The notes beneath the pieces were generated by a model. That model ran no database searches. It saw nothing but the letters and a program-made list of their open reading frames with translations, and was not told the DNA's origin. Positions 1 to 8,932 of a DNA stretch of 40,549 nucleotides are shown here, in pieces. The stretch spans positions 1-40,549 of the forward strand of contig SAAB01000030.1 in assembly GCA_009929615.1 (NCBI GenBank), read 5' to 3'. The position numbers and the translations under genes are program-made. Source of the stretch: Clostridia bacterium (GTDB lineage Bacteria > Bacillota > Clostridia > Lachnospirales > Lachnospiraceae). Each line of letters starts with the position of its first letter. The stretch's first letter is position 1.

Positions 1-31
1 TACCAAAGCTGATCTTGACTACTACGAAAGT

Positions 32-58
32 GTGGGCAACCTTGGCTTGGTTGCCCAC
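32..58 (-). terminator. Hairpin just downstream of the DUF3852-like gene
   Basis: Two 9-bp arms (GTGGGCAAC at 32-40 and GTTGCCCAC at 50-58) form a perfect stem with a 9-nt loop, 14 nt past the stop of the leftmost gene. There is no clear U-run on the minus strand after it, so it may be an RNA-stabilising or partial terminator stem rather than a strong intrinsic terminator. Confidence 0.45.
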
Positions 59-72
59 TTCCTATTCCAATA

Positions 73-411
73 TCATAATCCAAGTATCGTCCAAATATAT
101 AGTGGAGCAGTCAGGGTAAACACAAGGCAGGCAAACAGGATTGCCGGAGCCGCCCACTCAAATTGACCGTGCTTGCGGTAATCAAAGTAAGCTGTGCCTA
201 GTTTGGCAAAGAAAAACACCGCAAGTATAAGGTCAATTGCAGGAAACACAACCTTATTAACTACTGTTTTAATCTGCTGGGATGCAGTCGTCCATGTCCC
301 TTCAATCGCTCCGGCAACATCACCTGTTCCGGCTGCGAAAGCGGTTGTGCTAAACACCATTGTCAGTAACAGGGCGATGCAAAGAAGCATAGCAATTCGT
401 TTCATTTTCAT
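73..411 (-). CDS. Small membrane protein, DUF3852-like (VirB2/TrbC-like architecture)
   Basis: The 112-residue product has an N-terminal signal peptide ending near a TAFAAG-type cleavage site. A hydrophobic segment (VVFPAIDLILAVFFFAKL) follows, then a short polar loop (YFDYRKHGQFEW) and a second hydrophobic segment at the C-terminus. Signal peptide plus two membrane helices is the layout of VirB2/TrbC conjugative pilins, and the sequence resembles DUF3852, a family I associate with clostridial mobile elements (from memory, not searched). I chose the ATG at 411 because GGTGG lies 8 nt upstream; the in-frame ATG at 429 lies upstream of that Shine-Dalgarno and is not supported. It is the last gene in transcription order here, after the 566-aa secreted protein. 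Role in DNA transfer or pilus assembly is inferred from context only. Confidence 0.7.
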   Translation of the reverse strand: MKMKRIAMLLCIALLLTMVFSTTAFAAGTGDVAGAIEGTWTTASQQIKTVVNKVVFPAIDLILAVFFFAKLGTAYFDYRKHGQFEWAAPAILFACLVFTLTAPLYIWTILGL

Positions 412-501
412 TAATTTTCCACCTTTCATTGATAGACTTGCGAAAAAGAAAGACCGTAAAACTCAAAGCAGAGCCTTACGATCTTTTTTCTTTTTCTGTT
501 G

Positions 502-2202
502 TTAATTAGGGTTTTGCGGAGCAATGTGCCAGTCTGTCCAAAGATTACCGCTGATGGTTACTGAGTCAGTCAGGTTCATAGACAGCATTCCTGTTGGTGT
601 CCAGCAATCAATCAGCCAAGTGTACGGTGTATAGCTTCCATCCGGTATCCATATCGGAGTGAAATGTGTCCTACGATTATAGGTGCTGTACTCATTTTTC
701 TTAAACTCAAAGGTTGGACTGTAACTGCCACCTGAACGGTCAAGCAGCCGCCAAAAACTTTTGTATTGGAATTCAGGAAAATACGTCACCGCATTCTGAG
801 CCCCTGTAACCGCAGAAGATTGATTGGTACTCACATTTGCAGTTACCGTCTGGTTGATTCCATATCCGGACTTCATGGTTTTACCGCTTGCTGTTGGATT
901 TTTGTCATCGGGCTTAATGCTCATAGAGGCAGAAAGGCTGGCATGATAGCGGTCAAAATCAAACTCCCACCAGCCATGATCACACCAATAACCCGAGTCA
1001 TCTCCAGTGCTGTGCCATACCCAATAAGCTTTCCACCAAGGACGCCATACCCCCCAAGACGAAGAAGTGACCTGCGCATTGCTTGGTACAGATGGTTTTG
1101 TATAGCTGTCGTTACGGTCATCGGCTACGGGATTAGGCGGCTCATTCTGATCCAAATCTGCAATCTTAGCAGTAATCACACCTTGACTAGTACTGCCTCC
1201 ACCTGATACAGATACCTGAATGGTCATTGTCTGAGGTGTAGATGGTGTTGTCCACCGTACCCATGCAATCTGGCTGTCACCGTTTGGATAATAAACATTA
1301 CTGACACGATAGCTTCTGCCTTCAATATAAAAAGTGACTGACACCGGGTTATCCGGATCGCTTTGACCACCGCTGACAGTGACAGAAGTGATTACCTCTG
1401 TATTGACTCTATATTTGTAATTATCGGTGCTGATTTCTGGAGACTCGGCCGGCATATCTTTAAAGCGAACCACACCAAGTCCAAGGGATGATTTGATATC
1501 CGAATCAGAAGCAGCACTGCTGCGGCTTCCAGACCATGCTGGATAACCTAAGTCAGCTACTTCCAAAAACATAGCCAGCGGTAAGTTTTTATGAGAAAGG
1601 GATACCATCTTGCTGCGCAGCAATCCACCTACCTGTTCATTATATAGAGCTGATTCTGTTGCAGTCATAGCTACCTTAACGCCTTGAAATGTAATATAAG
1701 CGATGGGTTCGATAAGCAGCTTATAGTCGCCGCCAACCAAGGTATCAAAGTCCATTCCTGTCATACCTGCAATACTGCGGATGACCTGTTCATCGGTAAA
1801 ATAACTTTTGATTGCTTCGATATTGGCATTGCCGCTGCCGGAGCTGATAATAGTAGGCAAGGCTTGTGCCGGATTCACATAAGTGTATTTGGAACCAGAA
1901 GGAGATACTCCACGCCCTCCGGTATAAGATAATTTACTAACCTTTCCAAAGTGTAATCGAATATCTGACGGAGACTTATTGGTTAAATCAATCGGTGTTG
2001 TGACTACTGCATGGTCACTTGCACGGACTACCGTTACACGCACACCTTCATTACCAGGACTCCATTTATCAGTGCTTGTTCCTTGACCCATTCCACCACC
2101 GCCATTATCTACATTCCCGTCGCCAACCGCATAGGCAGTAGTGGAGCATAGTGAGGTGAACAGCAAGGTAAGCACTAACAAAACACTACATAATCGTTTC
2201 AT
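502..2202 (-). CDS. Secreted 566-aa Trp-rich surface protein of the mobile element, function unknown
   Basis: I do not recognise a catalytic family. The protein starts with a clear signal peptide (KR, then a long hydrophobic stretch, then an AYA-type cleavage site near residue 25). A Gly-rich linker follows, then a long soluble region with beta-rich, Ser/Thr-heavy sequence. A striking aromatic cluster near residues 381-415 contains many Trp with a Cys and two His (for example WRPWWKAYWVWH and WCDHGWWEFD). No C-terminal LPxTG or membrane anchor is visible. A GAGGTTG Shine-Dalgarno precedes the ATG. It follows a terminator-like hairpin after the DUF6550-like gene and precedes the DUF3852-like gene. 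Being exported next to a pilus module suggests an adhesin or a surface component of the apparatus, but that is inference. Confidence 0.75.
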   Translation of the reverse strand: MKRLCSVLLVLTLLFTSLCSTTAYAVGDGNVDNGGGGMGQGTSTDKWSPGNEGVRVTVVRASDHAVVTTPIDLTNKSPSDIRLHFGKVSKLSYTGGRGVSPSGSKYTYVNPAQALPTIISSGSGNANIEAIKSYFTDEQVIRSIAGMTGMDFDTLVGGDYKLLIEPIAYITFQGVKVAMTATESALYNEQVGGLLRSKMVSLSHKNLPLAMFLEVADLGYPAWSGSRSSAASDSDIKSSLGLGVVRFKDMPAESPEISTDNYKYRVNTEVITSVTVSGGQSDPDNPVSVTFYIEGRSYRVSNVYYPNGDSQIAWVRWTTPSTPQTMTIQVSVSGGGSTSQGVITAKIADLDQNEPPNPVADDRNDSYTKPSVPSNAQVTSSSWGVWRPWWKAYWVWHSTGDDSGYWCDHGWWEFDFDRYHASLSASMSIKPDDKNPTASGKTMKSGYGINQTVTANVSTNQSSAVTGAQNAVTYFPEFQYKSFWRLLDRSGGSYSPTFEFKKNEYSTYNRRTHFTPIWIPDGSYTPYTWLIDCWTPTGMLSMNLTDSVTISGNLWTDWHIAPQNPN

Positions 2203-2219
2203 TTACAACCTCCGTTCCA

Positions 2220-2248
2220 AAAGAAAAAGCACAGCATTTCGGCTGTGC
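2220..2248 (-). terminator. Intrinsic terminator between the DUF6550-like and 566-aa genes
   Basis: On the minus strand a 7-bp stem (GCACAGC/GCTGTGC, 2229-2248) with a 6-nt loop is followed by TTTTTCTT. It lies between two genes of the same orientation, so it probably lowers read-through from the pilus operon into the secreted-protein gene. Confidence 0.75.
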
Positions 2249-2271
2249 AATCTCTATAAAATATTTTGTTG

Positions 2272-2838
2272 TTAATTCATCTCTCCGATTTTATTTCCGT
2301 TTTCGTACATATCATCGGCTGTTGTACCTTGCCCTTCGCCGACATCATCAATCCAGCCAAATCCCTCAACATAAATCTTTCCATTCTGTGTTTCGCCGCC
2401 CTGAGGTTCGTTCTCTTTCTTTTTGGTATCAGCAGAAGGAGTTACATTGTCGTGATCTTCTGCTTTTGGAGTCCCAGTTACTTTTTCACCATCAGGCTTT
2501 TGCGTAGAATCCGTTTTTTGTTCCTCGCTTGGCACTGCCGGTTTAGTAACCTCTGGCTGAATGCTTTGTTCCGGCTGATCAGTCTGAGCTGGTGTTTCAT
2601 CTATAGTCTCTGCAGAAGTGTCGGTGTTTGAATTCACTACTATGTCTTTTTCTCCTGTCGATGTATCTGTATCAATACTTGGATTTACATCGGATACTAC
2701 CGCAGCGCTTGACGGCAATGTATCCATATCTTTCGGTGATTTGGCAAATTGTGAGCCGATAGCCACAACAAGTACCAACCCTACGATAGTACATCCTGCA
2801 ATGGTAAGAACCTTTTTGGTCTTTTCATTTATTTTCAT
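2272..2838 (-). CDS. Membrane-anchored low-complexity protein, DUF6550-like
   Basis: The 188-residue protein has a basic N-terminus (MKINEKTKKVLT) followed by one membrane helix around residues 12-30. A long Thr/Pro/Glu/Asp-rich, probably disordered segment covers about residues 35-150. A short conserved-looking tail contains YVEGFGWIDD. The layout and the VEGFGW motif match what I remember of DUF6550 proteins from clostridial mobile elements; this is recall, not a search. The N-terminus probably stays in the cytoplasm with the acidic stalk outside. It sits downstream of the pseudopilin genes and ends at an intrinsic terminator, so it is probably the last gene of the core pilus operon. A strong AAAGGAGG precedes the ATG. 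Confidence 0.7.
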   Translation of the reverse strand: MKINEKTKKVLTIAGCTIVGLVLVVAIGSQFAKSPKDMDTLPSSAAVVSDVNPSIDTDTSTGEKDIVVNSNTDTSAETIDETPAQTDQPEQSIQPEVTKPAVPSEEQKTDSTQKPDGEKVTGTPKAEDHDNVTPSADTKKKENEPQGGETQNGKIYVEGFGWIDDVGEGQGTTADDMYENGNKIGEMN

Positions 2839-2930
2839 ATAGAAAACCCTCCTTTATGGTGTAGTTAACTTTTGTTAGCTCACACATTACTACATGTTTT
2901 TTCACAAGTCCAGACAATTCTTGAAAATAA

Positions 2931-3476
2931 TCAGAATACCTCTGTATACCCTGCCTGAACCTTTAGCTTGATCTTCATAGGTGGCAGCTGTTTACCGCCA
3001 AATTGCACCGGAACCTCCAATAAAATAACTGCATCTGCTTCAAAATGTTGTGCATTTCTTGGCGAAGAAGGAGCCAGCGGAGCATTTCGAACTGTTACCT
3101 CCAAGCCCGACAGTTTGTATTCCACCACATCACCGGAATACTTAATATGTTTGCCACTTTCTACGGTCGTGCCAAGGGTAGTGTCCATGTGGTCATATAC
3201 ATCTCCTGTATCTACGCTATAAGAAAACGAGGAACCATCCGGCAAATAGCCGCCACTATATCCCTCACGCACACCATGATACACGTTAGCATAGTTGTCG
3301 TTAACAGTAATAATAATGGCATCCTGCACGGCTTCTTTAACACCGCTTGCAATAATATTCAGCCTGAAAAACTCCAAGATGCCGCACATAATAATAACCA
3401 GAGCCAAAGTGATGGCGATAATCAGAGGAAAAGAAGAACCTTTTTTATCTCTGAAACAATTTATTAGCTTTATCAT
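2931..3476 (-). CDS. TadE-like pseudopilin
   Basis: The 181-residue protein has a short basic leader (about 13 residues ending DKKG), then an uninterrupted hydrophobic helix (SSFPLIIAITLALVIIMCG), then a soluble C-terminal domain. This is the class III prepilin or TadE layout: a leader ending in Gly, a membrane helix that also serves as assembly scaffold, and an extracytoplasmic domain. Unlike the pilins in this operon it lacks an acidic residue at position +5. Its start overlaps the stop of the upstream gene by 4 nt, so the two are translationally coupled. It is probably a minor pilin or pilus-initiating subunit. TadE and TadF proteins usually come in pairs, and this one is paired with the gene just upstream. 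Confidence 0.7.
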   Translation of the reverse strand: MIKLINCFRDKKGSSFPLIIAITLALVIIMCGILEFFRLNIIASGVKEAVQDAIIITVNDNYANVYHGVREGYSGGYLPDGSSFSYSVDTGDVYDHMDTTLGTTVESGKHIKYSGDVVEYKLSGLEVTVRNAPLAPSSPRNAQHFEADAVILLEVPVQFGGKQLPPMKIKLKVQAGYTEVF

Positions 3477-3874
3477 TTATGATACACCTCACTTTTCCCA
3501 GTTGCCTGTGCTTTCAGCGTAATAGGAAACGAGCCAAAGTTTCCAAACAAGCCAATATTTTGTTGTAGGGTAATGGTGACCGTCACTTCTTCATTCAGCT
3601 GAATGTTTCCGGTCTTTGACCAAGAAATATTGGGATTAAGTCCGGTACTCTCCTTAAGAACAGTAGCTCTAAGGCTTGTTTCACTGCCAACTTTTCCACT
3701 GATTTCTGCCTCCCTGCAAAGCTCCGTTGCGAAAGTATCCAGCTGATTTTTAGCAATAAATACCGGAAATACCTTAACCGCCAATGCAATGACCAGAACT
3801 GAACAGAGTACTAACACGCACACATCAATGTAGCCCTCGCCGCGTTTTGATTTTAATAGTTTCAGCACATTCAA
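3473..3874 (-). CDS. TadE/DUF4320-like pseudopilin
   Basis: The 133-residue protein has a short leader ending KSKRG, then EGYIDVCVLVLCSVLVIALAV as start of a membrane helix, then a soluble domain of about 90 residues. The motif G-EGYID closely matches the G-EGFVD at the same place in the two Flp-like pilins encoded upstream, so the same A24 peptidase probably processes all three. I recall the family as DUF4320, which is TadE-like. It lies 26 nt after tadC and overlaps the next pseudopilin gene by 4 nt. It is likely a minor subunit of the pilus. Family name is from memory; the prepilin architecture is visible directly. Confidence 0.75.
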   Translation of the reverse strand: MNVLKLLKSKRGEGYIDVCVLVLCSVLVIALAVKVFPVFIAKNQLDTFATELCREAEISGKVGSETSLRATVLKESTGLNPNISWSKTGNIQLNEEVTVTITLQQNIGLFGNFGSFPITLKAQATGKSEVYHK

Positions 3875-3900
3875 ATCCTCCTTTCCAAAGACTTTCAGCC

Positions 3901-4782
3901 TTAAAACATTCCACCCAGCGACTTTAAGATTTCAAAAGCAATAATCGCCAGATAGGTCAGCAAAAAGCAAAGCAGCATGATAAAGGAGAACACTCGAATT
4001 TTCGGCGGTATCTTTTGTGCCTCACTTTTGAGCTTTTGCAGCTCCAGCTGCTTGAAGTCATGGGCGAGCATTTGAAAATATACAGCACTGTCATCACCTC
4101 GAAGTACACCGATTAACCCTCTTACCACATCCGAAAGCATGGGCGAATTAAGCCTTGCCTCAAATCTGGTCAGGGCGGCTTCATAGCTTGAGGAACGCAT
4201 ATCCGCTGCCAAAATGTCTAGCTCTCCTGCAAAGGCATCCCCAGCATTTTTCTTGAAGTTTTCGATTATGGATAACACATCACGACTGTTTTTCAGTTCT
4301 TGTTCCACATTGGCTACAAACCTCGGCAACTCATTTTCGATTTCATCTCGCTTCACTTTCAGTTTTTCATCGGCTTTTCTGGTTTCCTTAAAATATATCA
4401 TGACTGCCAAAAACACCACTACGGGTGCCAGCAGCGGAAACACCAAAAGACAGGGAACAACACCCAGCAGGATTGCTCCACATTTGACAAATGCATACGC
4501 CTGATAGACCTCCGGTGTCATATTCATGCCTGTTGCCTTGAGGATGTTCTTCATTCGGCTTCTACGGTATTCATCCATACGGATGTATTTGGAGAACTTC
4601 ACTGCCCACGTCATCAAATAGGTTTCTATACTTTTTGCGGCTTTTTTCTCTGTTCTTGTGGTACTCAGCATTGCTTTTGCGGCGCTAAGATATGGTAGCT
4701 TCAGCACATCAGCTAGAATGAAGAACAGTCCAAAAGCCAGGAGAATTCCAAATGTAAAGATTAGCATCATCATCTGCATCAC
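3901..4782 (-). CDS. tadC: TadC-like inner-membrane platform protein (T2SS F family)
   Basis: The 293-residue protein has an N-terminal membrane helix, a pair of helices near residues 105-130 (ILLGVVPCLLVFPLLAPVVVFLAVMIYF), a cytoplasmic helical domain and a C-terminal helix pair region (FIMLLCFLLTYLAII). This matches GspF/TadC proteins, which form with TadB the membrane platform that couples ATP hydrolysis by TadA to pilin extraction. The segment ENELPRFVANVEQELKNSRD is a typical F-domain feature. It overlaps tadB by 4 nt and is followed by the pseudopilin genes, the usual tad order. Full length for the family; no breaks seen. Confidence 0.85.
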   Translation of the reverse strand: MMQMMMLIFTFGILLAFGLFFILADVLKLPYLSAAKAMLSTTRTEKKAAKSIETYLMTWAVKFSKYIRMDEYRRSRMKNILKATGMNMTPEVYQAYAFVKCGAILLGVVPCLLVFPLLAPVVVFLAVMIYFKETRKADEKLKVKRDEIENELPRFVANVEQELKNSRDVLSIIENFKKNAGDAFAGELDILAADMRSSSYEAALTRFEARLNSPMLSDVVRGLIGVLRGDDSAVYFQMLAHDFKQLELQKLKSEAQKIPPKIRVFSFIMLLCFLLTYLAIIAFEILKSLGGMF

Positions 4783-5708
4783 CTCCTAAACTCAATGGGT
4801 TTAGTTAACTTAATGACGAAAGCGGTTGAGATAAAAATGAGAGCTGCTGTAATCGTTAAAATGATTTGTCCCATTGGAGTATGCATTAAGGTGTCGTACC
4901 AGCTCTTGTTTAAGAAATACATCAGTGGAATATTGCCCATGACGAAAATCGCCATGATGATAAATTCCTTTCTCGGCTCAAACACCAGATATTCCAGCTC
5001 CGCATTGACAATACGCATATCGGATAGCTTGCTGACAATGGGTGTCAGCGTGGTTTTCAAGCTGCGGTCATATTGGCAGTCACACAGAGCATCGCACCAT
5101 TCATGAAATACCTCATTGTCTATTTTGGTTCTTAACGCTTTGAGTGCAGCTTCAATATCCGGATTGACCAGCTTGATCCGCATAATAAAATCCTGAAACA
5201 CATGGTGAACAGGTGGATTCAGGTAGTTGATGTTTTCTTCCACCGCAGTCAGAATATCCTCATTTCTTAAGTATGCAGTTGTGATTATACTAAGGGCAGT
5301 TTCCAACTCTGCGGCGATATCCTTTTTAAAGTGGCTTGCGGTAAGCTTCACATACCAAAATGGAAAGAACATAAACCCCACCGCCATGACCGGAGCTAAA
5401 AAGAAATTTCCAAACACAATAGCGATGGAGGCTCCAATGGCAAAGAGCAGCAAGGAACAGGCACATATTAGAGAAAAGCGGCTGCTTCTTCCAGTCATTT
5501 TGAGAATTTCCTGTGCCTCTAGGATTTCACGTTTGAGAACATTGGGCTTTTTACGCTTGGTTGCCTCATTGATTTCATCCCTGATGCTTTTGGATTCTCT
5601 TGTTAAAAAGCTGAATAGTCCATTAGTAAAATCAATCGGCTTTAGGTTCAGCAAAAGAAAAAAGCCTGTAATCATTCCGACACAGGCGAGTAACTCTATA
5701 AAAGTCAT
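4779..5708 (-). CDS. tadB: TadB-like inner-membrane platform protein (T2SS F family)
   Basis: The 309-residue protein has an N-terminal membrane helix, two central helices (residues about 80-120: LICACSLLLFAIGASIAIVFGNFFLAP region), a cytoplasmic F-type domain (ELETALSIITTAYLRNEDI) and two C-terminal helices. This is the TadB layout. It overlaps tadA by 4 nt upstream and tadC by 4 nt downstream, so the three are almost certainly co-translated and act as one motor/platform complex. Sequence conservation with tadC at the protein level is low, as expected for the TadB/TadC pair. Confidence 0.82.
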   Translation of the reverse strand: MTFIELLACVGMITGFFLLLNLKPIDFTNGLFSFLTRESKSIRDEINEATKRKKPNVLKREILEAQEILKMTGRSSRFSLICACSLLLFAIGASIAIVFGNFFLAPVMAVGFMFFPFWYVKLTASHFKKDIAAELETALSIITTAYLRNEDILTAVEENINYLNPPVHHVFQDFIMRIKLVNPDIEAALKALRTKIDNEVFHEWCDALCDCQYDRSLKTTLTPIVSKLSDMRIVNAELEYLVFEPRKEFIIMAIFVMGNIPLMYFLNKSWYDTLMHTPMGQIILTITAALIFISTAFVIKLTKPIEFRR

Positions 5709-7240
5709 ACAGAAACACCTCCTTTCTTTAAGCGGTTAATTGTTTCAATGGGCATGCCATTTTCAAGCAGTCGTTTACACAAACTTTCTGAAATGTTGTT
5801 CACCATACGGTGATTGCCATTGATAACAAATTTGTTGTCCTCCATGCGGTTTTCGGTAATCTCATATTGGAACAAAGGACGGAAGCTACGGCTGCCATCG
5901 GGCAGGATTTCGCACTCCATAATCTCCATCATTTTTCTCTGTTTGTTCTCAAGCTGTTTGCAAAATACCACGAGGGGATAGGCTTCTGTCACATAACCCA
6001 TGAGGGTTTCATCGGACATATCCACTGCTCTTTTACACAGGGATACCATTCTTCGATAGGTCGCTTCACAGGAGTTGGAATGAATGGTAGTAAGCACAGC
6101 TACGCCTGTTCTTGCCGCTTCCTGTGCGGCATTGGCTTCTGCACCACGCATTTCGCCGACAACAAGAATATCAGGATTAAAACGAAGAGCCACATCAAGC
6201 AGCGCGATCTGGTCGATTCTCTGGCGGTCATTTTCACTGTCACGGGTTAAAGTATGAATAACGGAATTGACTACTTTTCCATCTTTTTCTCTGACGAGTG
6301 CCAGCTCTCGGCTGCCGTTTTCAATCGTAAAGATACGCTTGTTATCCGGGATTGTGGTTAAAAGCCAGCCTGCGACAGTTGTTTTTCCGGAACTGGTTGC
6401 TCCCGCTACACACACTGAAATACCATAGCGAATGCACTCGGATAAAAAGTCCAGCATTTCATCGGTGGCTGTGCCGCCATTTACAAAATCCTCTTTCTTC
6501 ATGCTTTGGGGATTTACAATACGGATAGAAGCGGCTATGCCTACTTCTTCATCCACAATAGGAGTTTTAAGTACCGCAATACGGATGTTCTTTGCTAATG
6601 TCCCGGTTACTAGAGGGCTGGCATTATCCAGCACCACCCCGGACACATGAAGCATTCGGCGAACTACATTAATTGCGTGTTCGGGGCTGTCAAAGTGTTC
6701 ATTCAGCTTCTCGGTTTTACCACCCGAATACTGCACTTCAATATCGTTCCAACCGTTGATATCAATTTCTTCAATGCCTTTTCCGAAGATGTATTTTGTT
6801 AGAAAGGAAAACTCAGCCATCTCCGTGTAAAGGGCATCTACAAGCTGCTGATTTGTCATTCCCTTGGCTGCCACCCGACTGTCCTGCACATATTTGGTGA
6901 TATACCTTTTGATGTGTTCTTTGACTTCCTCGGTATTGCCACTCGTCAACAGAGTACTGTATTTCCCTGATATATGCTCCTGCACATCTCGAAGCACAGC
7001 AGAAAAATCTTTGCTATCATCCTCCGCAGAAAAGAATAGATCATGAGTACGAAGAACATCACGTTTGTTATGCCTTGGCTCTTCCAAATCGGTTATAACA
7101 ACAGCTTCTCTGGATTCTGCCATATCTGTCTCTTCTTCCGTACAAACTTTTGGAGCAGGATCTTTCTCTTCCAAAACTCTTGCTGCATGTGAGGGTTCAC
7201 CCTCCATAAACACACTTTGATTACGCTTTTTGCCTAGCAT
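5705..7240 (-). CDS. tadA: TadA/CpaF-type pilus assembly ATPase
   Basis: The 511-residue secretion ATPase belongs to the VirB11/TadA family. It shows a Walker A motif near residue 283 (GATSSGKTTVAG), an Asp box (IFTIENGSREL), a Walker B near 360 (ILVVGEMRGAEA) and a His box near 385 (LTTIHSNS). The N-terminal 100 residues are charged and less conserved. It hydrolyses ATP in the cytoplasm to drive pilin polymerisation through TadB/TadC. The start overlaps the end of tadZ by 7 nt and the stop overlaps tadB. All key motifs are intact, so the module is likely functional. VirB11 of a type IV secretion system is the main alternative, but the adjacent tadB/tadC and prepilin peptidase argue for a Tad pilus. 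Confidence 0.92.
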   Translation of the reverse strand: MLGKKRNQSVFMEGEPSHAARVLEEKDPAPKVCTEEETDMAESREAVVITDLEEPRHNKRDVLRTHDLFFSAEDDSKDFSAVLRDVQEHISGKYSTLLTSGNTEEVKEHIKRYITKYVQDSRVAAKGMTNQQLVDALYTEMAEFSFLTKYIFGKGIEEIDINGWNDIEVQYSGGKTEKLNEHFDSPEHAINVVRRMLHVSGVVLDNASPLVTGTLAKNIRIAVLKTPIVDEEVGIAASIRIVNPQSMKKEDFVNGGTATDEMLDFLSECIRYGISVCVAGATSSGKTTVAGWLLTTIPDNKRIFTIENGSRELALVREKDGKVVNSVIHTLTRDSENDRQRIDQIALLDVALRFNPDILVVGEMRGAEANAAQEAARTGVAVLTTIHSNSCEATYRRMVSLCKRAVDMSDETLMGYVTEAYPLVVFCKQLENKQRKMMEIMECEILPDGSRSFRPLFQYEITENRMEDNKFVINGNHRMVNNISESLCKRLLENGMPIETINRLKKGGVSV

Positions 7241-8049
7241 CCAAACACCTCCTTTGCGATTTTCTCAATCTCCTTGCGAAAGCCTCTGCTATCTTTTAGT
7301 GCAAGATCAGCAAACAGATTTCCTGATAGCATCTGTGTCGCAAGCTCCGGTGAATGGGGTATCTGGAATACTACATTGCCCAGCACCTGTTCCATGTGTT
7401 CGCTAGCTTCATTTGATTTCACGTTGCTGGCCACCTTGTACTGTTTGTCTGCATCCCATTTATGATCTTTCAGTAAGGGAAGCTGGCTGGACAGGTAGCT
7501 GATGGATTTTAAATCACAGTTTACCAGACGAAGTACCGCATCTGACTCCATCAGAGCTACCGCCGATAAAATGTCGTTGGCGATATAGCTGCCGCAATCA
7601 ATAATAATATATGGAGCCAGATCTCTTAAATGGTCAAGCAACTCTGTTGCCTGCGTTGCATTATGCGCTGGGTAGGTGTATTCATTTTCTCCTTTCCGCA
7701 TCCCAATGATGGTAAGGTAGCTGATTTTTTTATGGGTATTGCAGTTATGCTTAATGAGCGAGTCTGTCACATGGGTTGCCGCCAGAATGCTTCCAAGGGA
7801 ATGGTCACTTTCAAGATCTCCCGCTGGACAAATGCAAGGGAGCATGGGCGCTGTCATGTCGCAAAGCACCAATACCACGTTTTTCTTTTTATCTGCAAGA
7901 TGCTTCGCCAGCTTCACAGCTACCATTGTTTTGCCGCAGCCGGGACTGCCCCAAACAGCCAGTACCTGAGCAGAGTTTTCAGCTTCCTGCTCCATCTTAT
8001 CCGGCTCTGTGTTACGGCTGAAAATACCGCCTTTTTTGAAATTCAGCAT
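7234..8049 (-). CDS. tadZ: TadZ/CpaE-like P-loop localisation protein
   Basis: The 271-residue protein has a P-loop near residues 33-45 (WGSPGCGKTMVAVKLA) and a Rossmann-like ParA/MinD fold layout, with IIIDCGSYIANDIL as the likely Walker B region. TadZ/CpaE proteins are MinD-type ATPases that place the Tad apparatus in the cell. The gene lies directly between cpaB (0 nt gap) and tadA (7-nt overlap), the usual position. It lacks the N-terminal receiver-like domain of many TadZ proteins, so it is a short form. A role in polar or focal placement is family knowledge, not shown here. Confidence 0.8.
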   Translation of the reverse strand: MLNFKKGGIFSRNTEPDKMEQEAENSAQVLAVWGSPGCGKTMVAVKLAKHLADKKKNVVLVLCDMTAPMLPCICPAGDLESDHSLGSILAATHVTDSLIKHNCNTHKKISYLTIIGMRKGENEYTYPAHNATQATELLDHLRDLAPYIIIDCGSYIANDILSAVALMESDAVLRLVNCDLKSISYLSSQLPLLKDHKWDADKQYKVASNVKSNEASEHMEQVLGNVVFQIPHSPELATQMLSGNLFADLALKDSRGFRKEIEKIAKEVFGC

Positions 8050-8904
8050 TTATTCAGCCTCACTTTCTGTGTATGTATTTGCTGATACAGATGGAACAGT
8101 CTGTTCGGTTGATTCCTCACTTTCCGAAGATTCCTGTTTTTCTTCTGTTGATTGCTTTGTGGATTCTTCTTCCGCAGAGGGATATAGTTTGGTCAGAACT
8201 GCCTGCTGTGCCTCAATGAATTTCGCGGCATTTTCTTTTGAGCCACGATAAACGAGAGAAATATGAAGATTACCGTCTGCCTCCAGCATCGCAAGGATTT
8301 TGCTCTGCTCCGGTGTTACCAAAAGCGTAACGGTAGAAGGCAGTTCCTTTTCCTCAGCATCTTCCTGCTCACCTGTATTGGCATCATACCCACTGCCTGC
8401 AGTGACTGCAATAACCTCCACATACTGTAGCTCCGGAGGAATAACAGTCGCACCTTGTTTCTTGTAATCCGGTGCAATAATGGACACAATATCGCCGGAT
8501 ACCAGCTTGCCAGAAAGCCCTGTTGCAAAGGATTTGACCGATACAGACATTGCCTGTTTTTCTCCGCTCAGGTTATACAAATAGGCATTTTCAGCAGCAG
8601 GCTCATCTGCAATCTTAGAGCTGATGATGTAATCGCCGGGAACCATATCCGCAGATGCAAACTTACCAAGAACAGTTTCCGTGTTCTTTACCACATCTCC
8701 CGGCAAGTTATAGCCACCCACCTCCACGGTTTGCACCATATCCTTGGTGATTTCATCGCCGATTTTGATATCCTTTGTCACTCGGACAATCTCTGCTTTT
8801 TGGCTTATTCCTTTGTTAAATAGCGGTGTGACTGCAAAGCAGATAATGAGGGACAGTACAATGCAGATGACACCGATTACAGTTCTATTTTTTAGAAAGC
8901 TCAT
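8050..8904 (-). CDS. cpaB: CpaB/RcpC-like pilus assembly protein (SAF domain)
   Basis: The 284-residue protein has an N-terminal membrane helix (VIGVICIVLSLIICFAVTPLF), then an SAF-type domain (VTKDIKIGDEITKDMVQTVEV, followed by GKFASADMVPGDYI) as in CpaB/RcpC, and a C-terminal Ser/Glu-rich tail of about 40 residues. CpaB sits in the cell envelope and helps assemble or exit the pilus; in diderms it works with the RcpA secretin, which is absent here, as expected in a Gram-positive host. The acidic tail (EEESTKQSTEEKQESSES) may reach into the cell wall. The start abuts a short intergenic gap after a 38-aa membrane peptide gene. Confidence 0.82.
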   Translation of the reverse strand: MSFLKNRTVIGVICIVLSLIICFAVTPLFNKGISQKAEIVRVTKDIKIGDEITKDMVQTVEVGGYNLPGDVVKNTETVLGKFASADMVPGDYIISSKIADEPAAENAYLYNLSGEKQAMSVSVKSFATGLSGKLVSGDIVSIIAPDYKKQGATVIPPELQYVEVIAVTAGSGYDANTGEQEDAEEKELPSTVTLLVTPEQSKILAMLEADGNLHISLVYRGSKENAAKFIEAQQAVLTKLYPSAEEESTKQSTEEKQESSESEESTEQTVPSVSANTYTESEAE

Positions 8905-8932
8905 AGCTTAAAATCCTCCTTATTTTCAAATA

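Noticed and set aside
5705-7240. TadA gene as VirB11 of a type IV secretion system
   Set aside because: Direct coupling to tadB, tadC, tadZ, cpaB and prepilin peptidase fits a Tad pilus better.
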